DNA of 64,000 bases from contig NZ_LMNU01000045.1 of the NCBI RefSeq assembly GCF_001423085.1, forward strand, positions 1-64,000, written 5' to 3'. Made by a program: the position numbers and the translations under genes. Each line of letters begins with the position of its first letter. Position 1 is the first letter of the stretch. The notes beneath the pieces are model-generated. The model was not told the DNA's origin and searched no databases. It saw only the letters and a program-made list of their open reading frames with translations. This document shows, one piece after another, positions 16,514-24,385 of the stretch. This stretch comes from Methylobacterium sp. Leaf125 (lineage in GTDB: Bacteria > Pseudomonadota > Alphaproteobacteria > Rhizobiales > Beijerinckiaceae).

Positions 16514-19500
16514 ATGATCCGCCCTTCCCTCTCCCCGCAGGCCCGCGCACGCGGCGTCACGGCGGTGCTCGGGCCGACCAATACCGGCAAGACCCATCTG
16601 GCCATCGAGCGCATGCTCGCCCATCCGACGGGCATGATCGGCCTGCCCCTCCGGCTGCTCGCGCGGGAGGTCTACCTGCGCGTCGTCGCGAAGGTCGGGG
16701 TCGACAAGGTCGCCCTCGTCACCGGCGAGGAGAAGATCAAGCCGGACCGGCCGCGCTACTGGATCTCCACCATCGAGGCGATGCCGCGCGACCTCGACGT
16801 CGCCTTCGTGGCGATCGACGAGATTCAGCTCGCCGCCGACATGGACCGCGGCCATGTCTTCACGGATCGCCTGCTGCACCAGCGTGGGCGCGAAGAGACC
16901 CTGCTCATCGGCTCCTCGACCATGCTGCCCCTGGTGCAGTCGTTGATTCCCGGCGTCCACACCACGACGCGGCCGCGCCTGTCGCAACTCACCTTCGCGG
17001 GCGAGAAGAAGCTCGGTCGCCTGCCCCGACGCTCGGCCATTGTCGCCTTCTCGGCCGAGGAGGTCTACGCGATCGCGGAGCTGATCCGGCGCCAGCGCGG
17101 CGGCGCGGCGGTGGTGCTCGGCGCACTCTCGCCCAGGACCCGCAACGCGCAGGTGGAGCTCTACCAGTCCGGCGACGTCGATTACCTCATCGCCACCGAC
17201 GCAGTCGGCATGGGCCTTAACCTCGACGTGGACCACGTCGCCTTCGCGGCGAACTGGAAATACGACGGCACTCGCTTCCGCAAGCTGACCCCGCCCGAGA
17301 TGGGGCAGATCGCCGGCCGCGCCGGGCGCCACCTGTCGGACGGTACCTTCGGCTCCACCGGCCGGTGCGCGCCCTTCGAGCCCGAGATGATCGAGGCGCT
17401 GGAGACCCACGACTTCGAGCCCCTGCGCGTCCTGCAATGGCGTAATCCCGACCTCGACTTCTCCTCCCTGAAGTCGCTGCAGGAAAGTCTGGACGAACAC
17501 CCGCGGGAGAAGGGCCTGACCCGCGCTCCCATGGGCGAGGACCAGTCCGCTCTCGAAATTCTGATGCGCGAGGACGATATCCGCGACCTCGCGAACCGGC
17601 CGGCCCATGTCCGCCGGCTCTGGGACGTCTGCGGCGTGCCGGACTACCGCAAGGTGCATCCGCAGACCCATGCCGACCTCGTCGCCCAGCTCTACCGCTT
17701 CCTCATGCGCGGGATGGCGGGGCGCATCCCCGACGACTGGTTCGCGAAGCACGTCGCCATGATCGACCGCACCGACGGCGACATCGACGCGCTCTCCCAG
17801 CGCATCGCGCAGGGGCGGACTTGGACCTTCGTGGCGAACCGTCCGGACTGGCTGATTGATCCGGTGCATTGGCAGGGCGAGACGCGTCGGGTAGAGGACA
17901 GGTTGTCCGACGCCCTGCACGAACGCCTCGCGAGCCGTTTCGTCGATCGGCGCACCAGCGTCCTGATGCGGCGCCTGAGAGAGAATACGATGTTGGAAGC
18001 TGAGATCACCGCCGGCGGGGACGTCACCGTCGAGGGCCAGCATGTCGGCCATCTGCATGGCTTCCAGTTCGTTCCGGATCCCGGTGCGGAAGGACATGAG
18101 GCCAAGACCCTGCGCTCCGCGGCCGAAAAGGCCCTGGGTGGCGAGATCGAGGCCCGCGCCGAGCGGTTCTCGTCGGCTGCCGACGCCTCCCTGGTGCTGA
18201 GCCATGACGGCGTCATCCGCTGGACGGGCGACCCGGTCGCCAAGCTGACGCCCGGCGACAAGCTGTTCGAGCCGCATGTCCGCCTGCTGGCCGACGAGCA
18301 GTTGACCGGCCCGGCGCGCGACAAGGTCGAAGCCCGGCTCGTTGCCTGGCTCAAAGCCTACGTGGTGCGCCTCCTCGGGCCGCTCATGGAGATCGAGACC
18401 GCGGCGGACCTCACCGGTCTGGCCAAGGGCATCGGCTTCCAGGTGGTGGAAGCCCTGGGCGTGCTGGAGCGCGCCAAGGTGATGCAGGAGATGCGCACCC
18501 TCGATCAGGAAGGCCGCGGCGCGTTGCGCCGTCACGGTGTCCGCTTCGGCGCCTACCACATCTTCCTGCCGGCCCTGTTGAAGCCCGCGCCCCGCACCCT
18601 CGCGGCCCAGCTCTGGGCCCTGAAAAACGGCGGCCTCGACCAGCGCGGCCTCGACGAGATTGCCCATCTGGCGAGCTCCGGCCGCACCTCGATCAAGGTC
18701 GATCCCGAGATCGCCAAGGGTCTGTACCGCGCCGCCGGCTTCCGGGTCTGCGGCGAGCGCGCCGTGCGCGTCGACATCCTCGAGCGTCTCGCCGACCTGA
18801 TCCGGCCGGCCATCGCCTATCGCCCCGGCACCACGCCGGGCGAGGCTCCGGTAGGCACCGCCGACGGAGACGCCTTCGTGGCGACGGTGGGCATGACCTC
18901 CCTGGTCGGCTGCTCCGGCGAGGATTTCGCCTCGATCCTCAAATCCCTCGGTTACGCCTCGGAGACGCGCCCGGGCCCGGCGATCACCGTGCCGCTGCTC
19001 CCGGCGGCACCAACCCAGCCCATCGTGCCCGCCGCTGCGGGCACCGACCCCACCATTTCCGAGACGGCGGCCGACGCCGATCCGGCGACCGCCGAGAATG
19101 CCCCGGCCGAGACCGCAGGCGAGACGGCACCCGACAGCGTGACCGACACGGCTCCGGCCGACGCGAGCGCGGCATCCGCCGAGATGATTGAGCCGGCGCT
19201 CGCGCCGGGTTCGACTGAGGATTCCGTCGCCGCCGGTGCACCCGAGGAAGCCGTCGAGGACAGCGCCACGCCGGCGAACTTGCTCGAGGAGAGCTCCGCC
19301 CAGGAAAGTGCGGTCGACTCTGCCGAGGAGACCGCACCACAGCCCGTCGCCGACGCTGCAGCCGTCGCCGAGGCGACGGAGCATCCGCCGGAGGAGGCCG
19401 TAGCTGCTCAGCCGGAAGCGACCCCCACGGCGGTTTCGGCCGAGACCGCTGACGGCGAAACGCCGTCGGAAGCTCCTCCGGCCGAGGTCGCGACGGTCGA

Positions 19501-19924
19501 AGTCTGGCGGCTTCAGCGTCACCAGCGCCATGCCAACCCGCGCCAGAATCGTCCGCGCAGCCAGGGCCGTGACGGCGGTGCCCCGAATCGTGCCGCGGGC
19601 GAGGCACGCCCCGACCAACGCCGTCCGGGCGGTGGGAGCGGCGAGGGCCGTGACCGTCCGCGCGGTGGCCCGGCCGGCGACCGGCCCGAGGGCGGACGCC
19701 GCGGTGGTCCCGGCGAGGGACGTCCGGATGGGGGGCGGCCGCAGCGCCGCGAACGCTTCGAGCCAGGCCGTACGCGACCCGAGCGTCGAGACGAACCGCG
19801 GGCTGCGCCCCGGGACGAGCCACGTCCGCAGCGACGCGAGCGGGCTCCGGATCCGGATTCGCCGTTTGCCAAGCTCGCCGCGCTGAAGGCGCAACTCGAA
19901 GCCGGGAACGACCGCAAGCGCTGA
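16514..19924 (+). CDS. SUV3-like RNA helicase with long disordered tail
   Basis: A 1136-residue superfamily 2 helicase resembling mitochondrial SUV3, an alphaproteobacterial trait. The core has Walker A GPTNTGKT (20-27), motif II DEIQ (about 102-105, DEIQ rather than DEAD as in SUV3), SSTM motif III and QIAGRAGR motif VI (about 264-271). A helical C-terminal region extends to about 810. Residues about 820-995 are a Pro/Ala/Glu-rich acidic stretch, and about 1000-1110 are Arg/Gly/Pro-rich, likely RNA- or protein-binding. A short helix (KLAALKAQLEAG) closes the protein. It probably unwinds structured RNA for decay. The S4 gene begins 6 bp after its stop, a probable operon. Confidence 0.92.
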   Translation: MIRPSLSPQARARGVTAVLGPTNTGKTHLAIERMLAHPTGMIGLPLRLLAREVYLRVVAKVGVDKVALVTGEEKIKPDRPRYWISTIEAMPRDLDVAFVAIDEIQLAADMDRGHVFTDRLLHQRGREETLLIGSSTMLPLVQSLIPGVHTTTRPRLSQLTFAGEKKLGRLPRRSAIVAFSAEEVYAIAELIRRQRGGAAVVLGALSPRTRNAQVELYQSGDVDYLIATDAVGMGLNLDVDHVAFAANWKYDGTRFRKLTPPEMGQIAGRAGRHLSDGTFGSTGRCAPFEPEMIEALETHDFEPLRVLQWRNPDLDFSSLKSLQESLDEHPREKGLTRAPMGEDQSALEILMREDDIRDLANRPAHVRRLWDVCGVPDYRKVHPQTHADLVAQLYRFLMRGMAGRIPDDWFAKHVAMIDRTDGDIDALSQRIAQGRTWTFVANRPDWLIDPVHWQGETRRVEDRLSDALHERLASRFVDRRTSVLMRRLRENTMLEAEITAGGDVTVEGQHVGHLHGFQFVPDPGAEGHEAKTLRSAAEKALGGEIEARAERFSSAADASLVLSHDGVIRWTGDPVAKLTPGDKLFEPHVRLLADEQLTGPARDKVEARLVAWLKAYVVRLLGPLMEIETAADLTGLAKGIGFQVVEALGVLERAKVMQEMRTLDQEGRGALRRHGVRFGAYHIFLPALLKPAPRTLAAQLWALKNGGLDQRGLDEIAHLASSGRTSIKVDPEIAKGLYRAAGFRVCGERAVRVDILERLADLIRPAIAYRPGTTPGEAPVGTADGDAFVATVGMTSLVGCSGEDFASILKSLGYASETRPGPAITVPLLPAAPTQPIVPAAAGTDPTISETAADADPATAENAPAETAGETAPDSVTDTAPADASAASAEMIEPALAPGSTEDSVAAGAPEEAVEDSATPANLLEESSAQESAVDSAEETAPQPVADAAAVAEATEHPPEEAVAAQPEATPTAVSAETADGETPSEAPPAEVATVEVWRLQRHQRHANPRQNRPRSQGRDGGAPNRAAGEARPDQRRPGGGSGEGRDRPRGGPAGDRPEGGRRGGPGEGRPDGGRPQRRERFEPGRTRPERRDEPRAAPRDEPRPQRRERAPDPDSPFAKLAALKAQLEAGNDRKR

Positions 19925-19930
19925 GGTGGA

Positions 19931-20206
19931 ATGAAGCCGGGACGTCAGCGGCTCGACAAATGGCTGTGGTTCGCGCGTTTCGCGCGGACCCGATCGCTGG
20001 CGGCACGCCTCGTCACCGACGGCTATGTCCGGGTGAATGGAAAGCGTGTCGACGCCTCCGCCACGGCCGTCGCCCTCGGAGATGTCGTGACGGTCGCGGC
20101 GGCGCACGCCACGGTGATCGCCCGAATCCTCGATCTCGGCGAGCGGCGGGGTCCGGCTCCGGAGGCCCAGCTGCTCTACGAAGTCGTGGGGGATGCTCCA
20201 GAATAG
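19931..20206 (+). CDS. S4 domain RNA-binding protein, Hsp15-like
   Basis: A 91-residue basic protein consisting of one S4 RNA-binding domain (RLDKWLWFARFARTRSLA, then GYVRVNGKRV). It resembles HslR/Hsp15, which in E. coli binds 50S subunits carrying nascent chains and helps rescue stalled ribosomes. It lacks part of the C-terminal extension of E. coli Hsp15. It is directly downstream of the RNA helicase, so the pair probably acts in RNA or ribosome quality control (inference from context). Confidence 0.9.
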   Translation: MKPGRQRLDKWLWFARFARTRSLAARLVTDGYVRVNGKRVDASATAVALGDVVTVAAAHATVIARILDLGERRGPAPEAQLLYEVVGDAPE

Positions 20207-20440
20207 GCGGCCGACCCGTGTCACCCGCGCGACACCGGGTGAACGGTCGTGCAGGAGGTCCGCCAGCGCGCTTGTCAGTCCCACGGACAGGGTCTAGAGC
20301 CAGCGCGACTCACTCTTGCCCATGCGACCCGGCATCATCGCCACTCCACATTAAGGCATCCGTGCAACGATCTGCGCGAGCGACCATGCATCGGCATCGA
20401 GACGCTCCCGGCGCTGGCCGGATCAAGGACTGAAGGCCCC

Positions 20441-20779
20441 ATGACCTACGTCGTCACCGACAACTGCATCAAGTGCAAGTACATGGACTGCGTCGAGGTC
20501 TGTCCGGTGGACTGCTTCTACGAAGGCGAGAACATGCTCGTCATCCACCCCGACGAGTGCATCGATTGTGGCGTCTGCGAGCCGGAATGCCCCGCCGAGG
20601 CGATCAAGCCTGACACCGAACCGAGCCTCGAGACCTGGCTCAAGGTGAACGCGGATTACGCGCGGACTTGGCCGAACATCACGCAGAAGAAGGACGCCCC
20701 CGCGGACGCCAAGACCTGGGACGGCGTCGCCGGTAAGTTCGAAGCGCACTTCTCAGCCAATCCCGGCACCGGCGACTGA
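20441..20779 (+). CDS. fdxA: Seven-iron ferredoxin FdxA
   Basis: A 112-residue electron carrier. The first cluster motif, CIKCKYMDCVEVCP, is of the 3Fe-4S/4Fe-4S type with an altered spacing. The second, CIDCGVCEPECP, is a classic 4Fe-4S binding set. The C-terminal extension with TWPNIT is typical of alphaproteobacterial FdxA. The ATG at 20441 follows GAAGG. It belongs to the conserved run helicase-S4-fdxA-carD, separated from the S4 gene by about 230 bp, so it probably has its own promoter. The redox partner is unknown. Confidence 0.95.
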   Translation: MTYVVTDNCIKCKYMDCVEVCPVDCFYEGENMLVIHPDECIDCGVCEPECPAEAIKPDTEPSLETWLKVNADYARTWPNITQKKDAPADAKTWDGVAGKFEAHFSANPGTGD

Positions 20780-21215
20780 TCGCCGCGAAGTGCGTTCGGT
20801 GCGGCCTATCGCCGACACCGAGCCCTCCCGAAGCATTAACGAAGAGGCTGTGGAGGGCTGGCGAGCGTTCGCCATTCCCACGGCCCGGCGCCGGCAATCC
20901 TTTGATTCGTCGGCGGGTTTATGTTATTACAGATGCCTGCCGTCGTTCGTGCCCGACGTGCTGCCTCCAGCCAACACCGGATGGGTCTCACACTCAGCTG
21001 TGGACTGGGGGCGCATGCGATCGATCGCTGAAGGCTCAGCTGCTTTCGGCGAACGCTCTCTCGTTGTGCGATCATCGGCTTGCCCGGGAACCGGCAGGAT
21101 GTGCGTCGCTGATGCAGATCCTTCGGACAAGGGGCTGGAGCCGGGTGACCCACCCCGGATTACAGGGTTCGGCGCGGCGTTCAAGGCCGCGCAATGTTCT
21201 GGAGGCGCTTCTCGC
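20780..21215. other. Long intergenic leader upstream of carD
   Basis: 436 bases with no convincing gene; frames open here are extensions of carD in non-coding composition. A promoter-like pair lies at its left end (see separate entry), which would give carD a leader of nearly 280 nucleotides. Confidence 0.5.
20902..20930 (+). promoter_or_regulatory. Candidate carD promoter
   Basis: TTGATT (-35) and TATTAC (-10) are separated by 17 bases in a locally AT-rich patch. This is the best sigma-70-like element between fdxA and carD. No experimental support. Confidence 0.4.
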
Positions 21216-21806
21216 ATGACCACAGCCAAGAAGACGACGGCAGGCCGCCAAGGCTTCAAGACCGGCGAAGCGGTCGTGTACCCAGCTCACGGTGTCGGTC
21301 GCATCACCGCCATCGAGGAGCAGGAGATCGCCGGCTACAAGCTTGAGCTGTTCGTGGTGTCCTTCGAGAAGGACAAGATGGTTCTGCGCGTCCCGACCGC
21401 CAAGGCCAACAGCGTCGGCATGCGCAAGCTCGCAGAGCCGGATCTCGTGAAGAAGGCTCTGGATCTGCTTACCGGCCGCGCCCGGATCAAGCGGACCATG
21501 TGGTCGCGCCGCGCGCAGGAATACGAGGCCAAGATCAATTCGGGCGACCTCCTGTCGGTGACCGAAGTGGTGCGCGACCTCTACCGCTCCGAGGCGCAGC
21601 CCGAGCAGTCCTACAGCGAGCGCCAGCTGTACGAGTCGGCCCTCGACCGGGTCGTGCGGGAAATCTCGTCGGTGAATCGCATCACTGAGACCGAAGCCCT
21701 GAAGCTCATCGAGCAGAGCCTTGCCAAGTCCCCGCGGCGCGCCAAGGGCGAGGCTGAGGTGGAAGGTGAAGCCGAAGGCGACGATCTGCAGGAAGAGGCG
21801 GCCTGA
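21216..21806 (+). CDS. carD: CarD family transcriptional regulator
   Basis: A 196-residue RNA polymerase-binding regulator. The N-terminal CarD_TRCF/RID domain (FKTGEAVVYPAHGVGRI, then FVVSFEKDKMVLRVP) binds the polymerase beta subunit. The C-terminal helical domain holds the WSRRAQEYEAKINSGDL segment, including the tryptophan that contacts promoter DNA in studied members. A Glu-rich tail follows. The ATG at 21216 has GGAGG eight bases upstream; the upstream extension in frame is not needed. CarD stabilises open complexes, notably at rRNA promoters. A strong terminator follows. Position before rpoH is conserved in rhizobia. Confidence 0.95.
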   Translation: MTTAKKTTAGRQGFKTGEAVVYPAHGVGRITAIEEQEIAGYKLELFVVSFEKDKMVLRVPTAKANSVGMRKLAEPDLVKKALDLLTGRARIKRTMWSRRAQEYEAKINSGDLLSVTEVVRDLYRSEAQPEQSYSERQLYESALDRVVREISSVNRITETEALKLIEQSLAKSPRRAKGEAEVEGEAEGDDLQEEAA

Positions 21807-21850
21807 TCGGCCGCTTCCAGCGTTCCGGATCATTCCGGAACCAACAGCTT

Positions 21851-21886
21851 TCAAAGCTCGGCGCCCGCGCGCCGGGCTTTTTTCTT
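21851..21886 (+). terminator. Rho-independent terminator of carD
   Basis: AAGCTCGGCGC / GCGCCGGGCTT hairpin directly followed by six T residues, 45 bases after the carD stop. Textbook form. Confidence 0.9.
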
Positions 21887-22060
21887 GGCCCCATCCGCTC
21901 CGGGTTACGCGCTCACGAGACCGTGTGAAGCACCCTGACCGCGGAACCATCCCACAGACCTCGTGTTGTCGCGTTGCCAGTCACAGGTCCACTATCCGGT
22001 TTCGATCGGCGGTGACGCCCTGTGGTCAGATGCACACGTTTCATCGAGGCGGAGGCGGGG

Positions 22061-22933
22061 ATGGCGGATATCGCAGGGATACGGCGGCAATTCATACGCA
22101 CGGCGATGGAGGCGCCCTTCCTTGCGCGGGATGAGGAACGCGGTCTCGCCGTGCGCTGGAAGGACGAGCGCGACGAACGTGCCCTGCACGGGCTGATCTC
22201 GGCGCATATGCGGCTCGTCATCGCCATTGCCGGACGCTTTCGTCACTACGGCTTGCCCATGGCCGACCTCGTCCAAGAGGGACATGTCGGCTTGATGGAG
22301 GCGGCGGCCCGCTTCGAGCCCGAGCGGGAAGTTCGCTTCTCCACTTACGCCACCTGGTGGATCCGAGCCTCCATCCAGGATTACATCCTGCGCAACTGGT
22401 CGATCGTTCGCGGTGGCACGAGTTCGGCCCAGAAGGCCTTGTTCTTCAACCTGCGTCGCCTGCGCGCCCGGCTGATGCAGTCGACCGAGGAGCACGTCGG
22501 CGACGAGATTCATCGCCGTATCGCCACGGCCATCGGTGTGTCTCGGGAAGATGTGGCCTTGATGGACGCCCGGCTGTCCGGCCCCGACATGTCCCTGAAC
22601 GCGCCGGTGGGCGAGGAGAGCGAAGCCTCCTCCGAGCGCATGGATTTCTTGGTGGACGGCGCTGCCCTCCCGGATGAAACCGTCTCTGCGACGGTGGATG
22701 GTGAGCGCCGGCTGATCTGGCTCAACGAAGCCCTGACGGTTCTGTCGGAGCGTGAACTGCGCATCCTCAAGGAGCGCCGTCTCGCCGAGGACCAAGCAAC
22801 CCTCGAGGCTCTTGGTCATCGCCTCGGCATCTCGAAGGAGCGCGTTCGTCAGATCGAGAACCGCGCGCTTGAGAAGCTGCGGCGTGCCCTGGCTGAGCGT
22901 TTTCCCCAGACGGGTGGTAACGTCTACGCCTGA
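22061..22933 (+). CDS. rpoH: RNA polymerase heat-shock sigma factor
   Basis: A 290-residue sigma-32 family factor. Region 2 is clear (DLVQEGHVGLMEAAARFEP, FSTYATWWIRASIQDYI). The RpoH box, AQKALFFNLRR, identifies it as RpoH rather than a primary sigma. Region 4 with LGISKERVRQIENRALEKLR ends the protein. ATG at 22061 has GGAGG upstream; a GTG at 22022 is the longer alternative. Many rhizobia carry two or more rpoH genes; this copy beside carD may be the RpoH2 type (inference from position). No CIRCE-like element is seen upstream. Confidence 0.93.
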   Translation: MADIAGIRRQFIRTAMEAPFLARDEERGLAVRWKDERDERALHGLISAHMRLVIAIAGRFRHYGLPMADLVQEGHVGLMEAAARFEPEREVRFSTYATWWIRASIQDYILRNWSIVRGGTSSAQKALFFNLRRLRARLMQSTEEHVGDEIHRRIATAIGVSREDVALMDARLSGPDMSLNAPVGEESEASSERMDFLVDGAALPDETVSATVDGERRLIWLNEALTVLSERELRILKERRLAEDQATLEALGHRLGISKERVRQIENRALEKLRRALAERFPQTGGNVYA

Positions 22934-23059
22934 GGAAACCACGGCGCGTTGAAGCGTCGACCCGCGCGACATGGGCTTTCGCGGGTGGTGGTGATGGGCG
23001 TACAGACCTCTCGGCGCCCGCCATATGGCGGGTCTGACAGGGGCTTTGTAGGCGTCAGG

Positions 23060-23860
23060 ATGGATCGCCGCTTTCCGGAAGATTTGTCGTCCAGCCTCAT
23101 GCCCGCTGCGACGCCTGCACCCCACCGCTGGGAGTGTGCTGTGCCTGGCGCCAACGCCGGCAATGCGGTCTGGCGCGTCGACCTGTCCCTCGGTACGGCC
23201 CTCCCGCCTGGACGGACCGCTTGGCTCTCGAACGAGGAGCGTGCTCGAGCTGACCGCTTCCTACGCGCCGAAGATCGTTCGCGCTTCATCGAAAGCCACG
23301 TCGCGCTTCGTTTGATCTTGGCGCGATACGGGGGCTGGCAGCCCCAGGATCTGATCTTCGGACAGGACGCTGGCGGAAAACCCGTTCTGGCAACCCATCA
23401 ACGCGCAGGCCTGCACTTCAACCTGTCCCATTCGGGATCCCTTGCCCTGGTCGGCATCTCCTGCGCCGCTCCGATCGGTGTCGACGTAGAAGCGATCAGG
23501 CCGATTGACGATCCGCTCCCGATCGCGCGCGCCCACTTCCATCGCAACGAAGTCGAAGTTCTGACGCAGACGCCGAAGGCCCTCCGGAATCATGCGTTCT
23601 TTCGACTTTGGACGCGAAAGGAGGCCGTCGTGAAGGCACTGGGCACGGGCCTGATGCTCGCGCTTGACGGCTTCGACGTCAGCACCAGTGCCCCCTCGGC
23701 GCCGACCGTTGCCTGGGAGGGCGCGGACCCCGTGGGATGCGGGTGGTCGCTGTCCGATTTCGACCTCGGACCGGAGGCTGCCGGCGCCGTTGCCTTTCCG
23801 CTGCCCGGTCAGTCCTGCCACCGGTATCGCCTCCCGGAGGACTGGGGCCTTCAGGGCTGA
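23060..23860 (+). CDS. 4'-phosphopantetheinyl transferase family protein
   Basis: Transfers phosphopantetheine from CoA to a carrier-protein serine. At about 266 residues it is of the Sfp/AcpT-like two-lobe type rather than the short AcpS. Magnesium and CoA motifs are present: HFNLSHS, GVDVEAI (about residues 146-152) and FFRLWTRKEAVVKALGTGL (about 185-203). The frame is open from a TTG at 22949. I prefer the ATG at 23060; the ATG at 23099 is possible. The carrier-protein target is not in this window, since no polyketide or peptide synthetase is seen. It is followed by tRNA-Pro. Confidence 0.88.
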   Translation: MDRRFPEDLSSSLMPAATPAPHRWECAVPGANAGNAVWRVDLSLGTALPPGRTAWLSNEERARADRFLRAEDRSRFIESHVALRLILARYGGWQPQDLIFGQDAGGKPVLATHQRAGLHFNLSHSGSLALVGISCAAPIGVDVEAIRPIDDPLPIARAHFHRNEVEVLTQTPKALRNHAFFRLWTRKEAVVKALGTGLMLALDGFDVSTSAPSAPTVAWEGADPVGCGWSLSDFDLGPEAAGAVAFPLPGQSCHRYRLPEDWGLQG

Positions 23861-23897
23861 GAACGGCACCGACTGACGATTTCCCGCAAGGAAGCGC

Positions 23898-23926
23898 TTG
23901 CGGCTCCGAGGAGGGCTCGCTATACG
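23898..23926 (+). promoter_or_regulatory. Promoter of tRNA-Pro
   Basis: TTGCGG and TATACG with a 17-base spacer lie so that transcription would start about 25 bases before the tRNA. The tRNA therefore appears independently transcribed. Confidence 0.7.
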
Positions 23927-23957
23927 TCCGCTCGCCGGCCCACACAGCCGGCGTTGT

Positions 23958-24034
23958 CGGAGTGTAGCGCAGTCTGGTAGCGCACCACGTTCGGGACGTG
24001 GGGGTCGCAGGTTCAAATCCTGCCACTCCGACCA
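23958..24034 (+). tRNA. tRNA-Pro (anticodon CGG)
   Basis: A complete 77-nucleotide cloverleaf. The acceptor stem CGGAGTG pairs with CACTCCG and ACCA is encoded. The D arm is GCGCAG..GCGC, the anticodon stem is CCACG/CGTGG, and the loop TTCGGGA has anticodon CGG at 23992-23994. The T arm is GCAGG/CCTGC with TTCAAAT. It reads CCG, a frequent proline codon in this GC-rich genome. It marks the left edge of the exopolysaccharide genes; I found no second copy of its 3' end that would indicate an integrated island. Confidence 0.98.
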
Positions 24035-24385
24035 GCATCACCAAGACTTGGTCTTTTCCCGAGATCACTCAAATTTCGAGAACTTTTTCGTTCGCGCAGG
24101 ACACGTCGGCCGAAGCGCTCGATTGTACGCCCAGCGACGTCGAGAGTTCAGGCGGGCGCCGGCTCTCACTCTGCGACGGTTCGATTCTTGGGTCGGCGTA
24201 AACGCCGCGTGCATGTCCAGTTGGACTGGCACGACCGCGCGCCGGGCCGGATGGGGATCATCTGCCGGACTCCGGCATCGCGCATACGGAAGATTCAGCT
24301 CTCCCTCGCATCCTTGGTGAGATCGGTCCTCGGCATTCTCACGATTCCGAGGCGAGCGTGATCGGCGAAGGGTGATCGGACAAGC
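24035..24385. other. Gap between tRNA-Pro and the glycosyltransferase gene
   Basis: About 350 bases with no convincing gene, integrase remnant or attachment repeat. A slightly AT-rich patch (TTTCGAGAACTTTTTCG near 24073) directly follows the tRNA. Confidence 0.5.

Noticed and set aside
15851..20284. Very long open frame (about 1477 codons) on the minus strand
   Set aside because: It lies antisense to the SUV3-like helicase and DUF3108 genes, whose motifs are clear. High GC keeps antisense frames open; composition is low-complexity and no domain is visible.
23958..24034. tRNA-Pro as the attachment site of an integrated island
   Set aside because: No repeat of the tRNA 3' end and no integrase found in the window; kept only as a weak observation.
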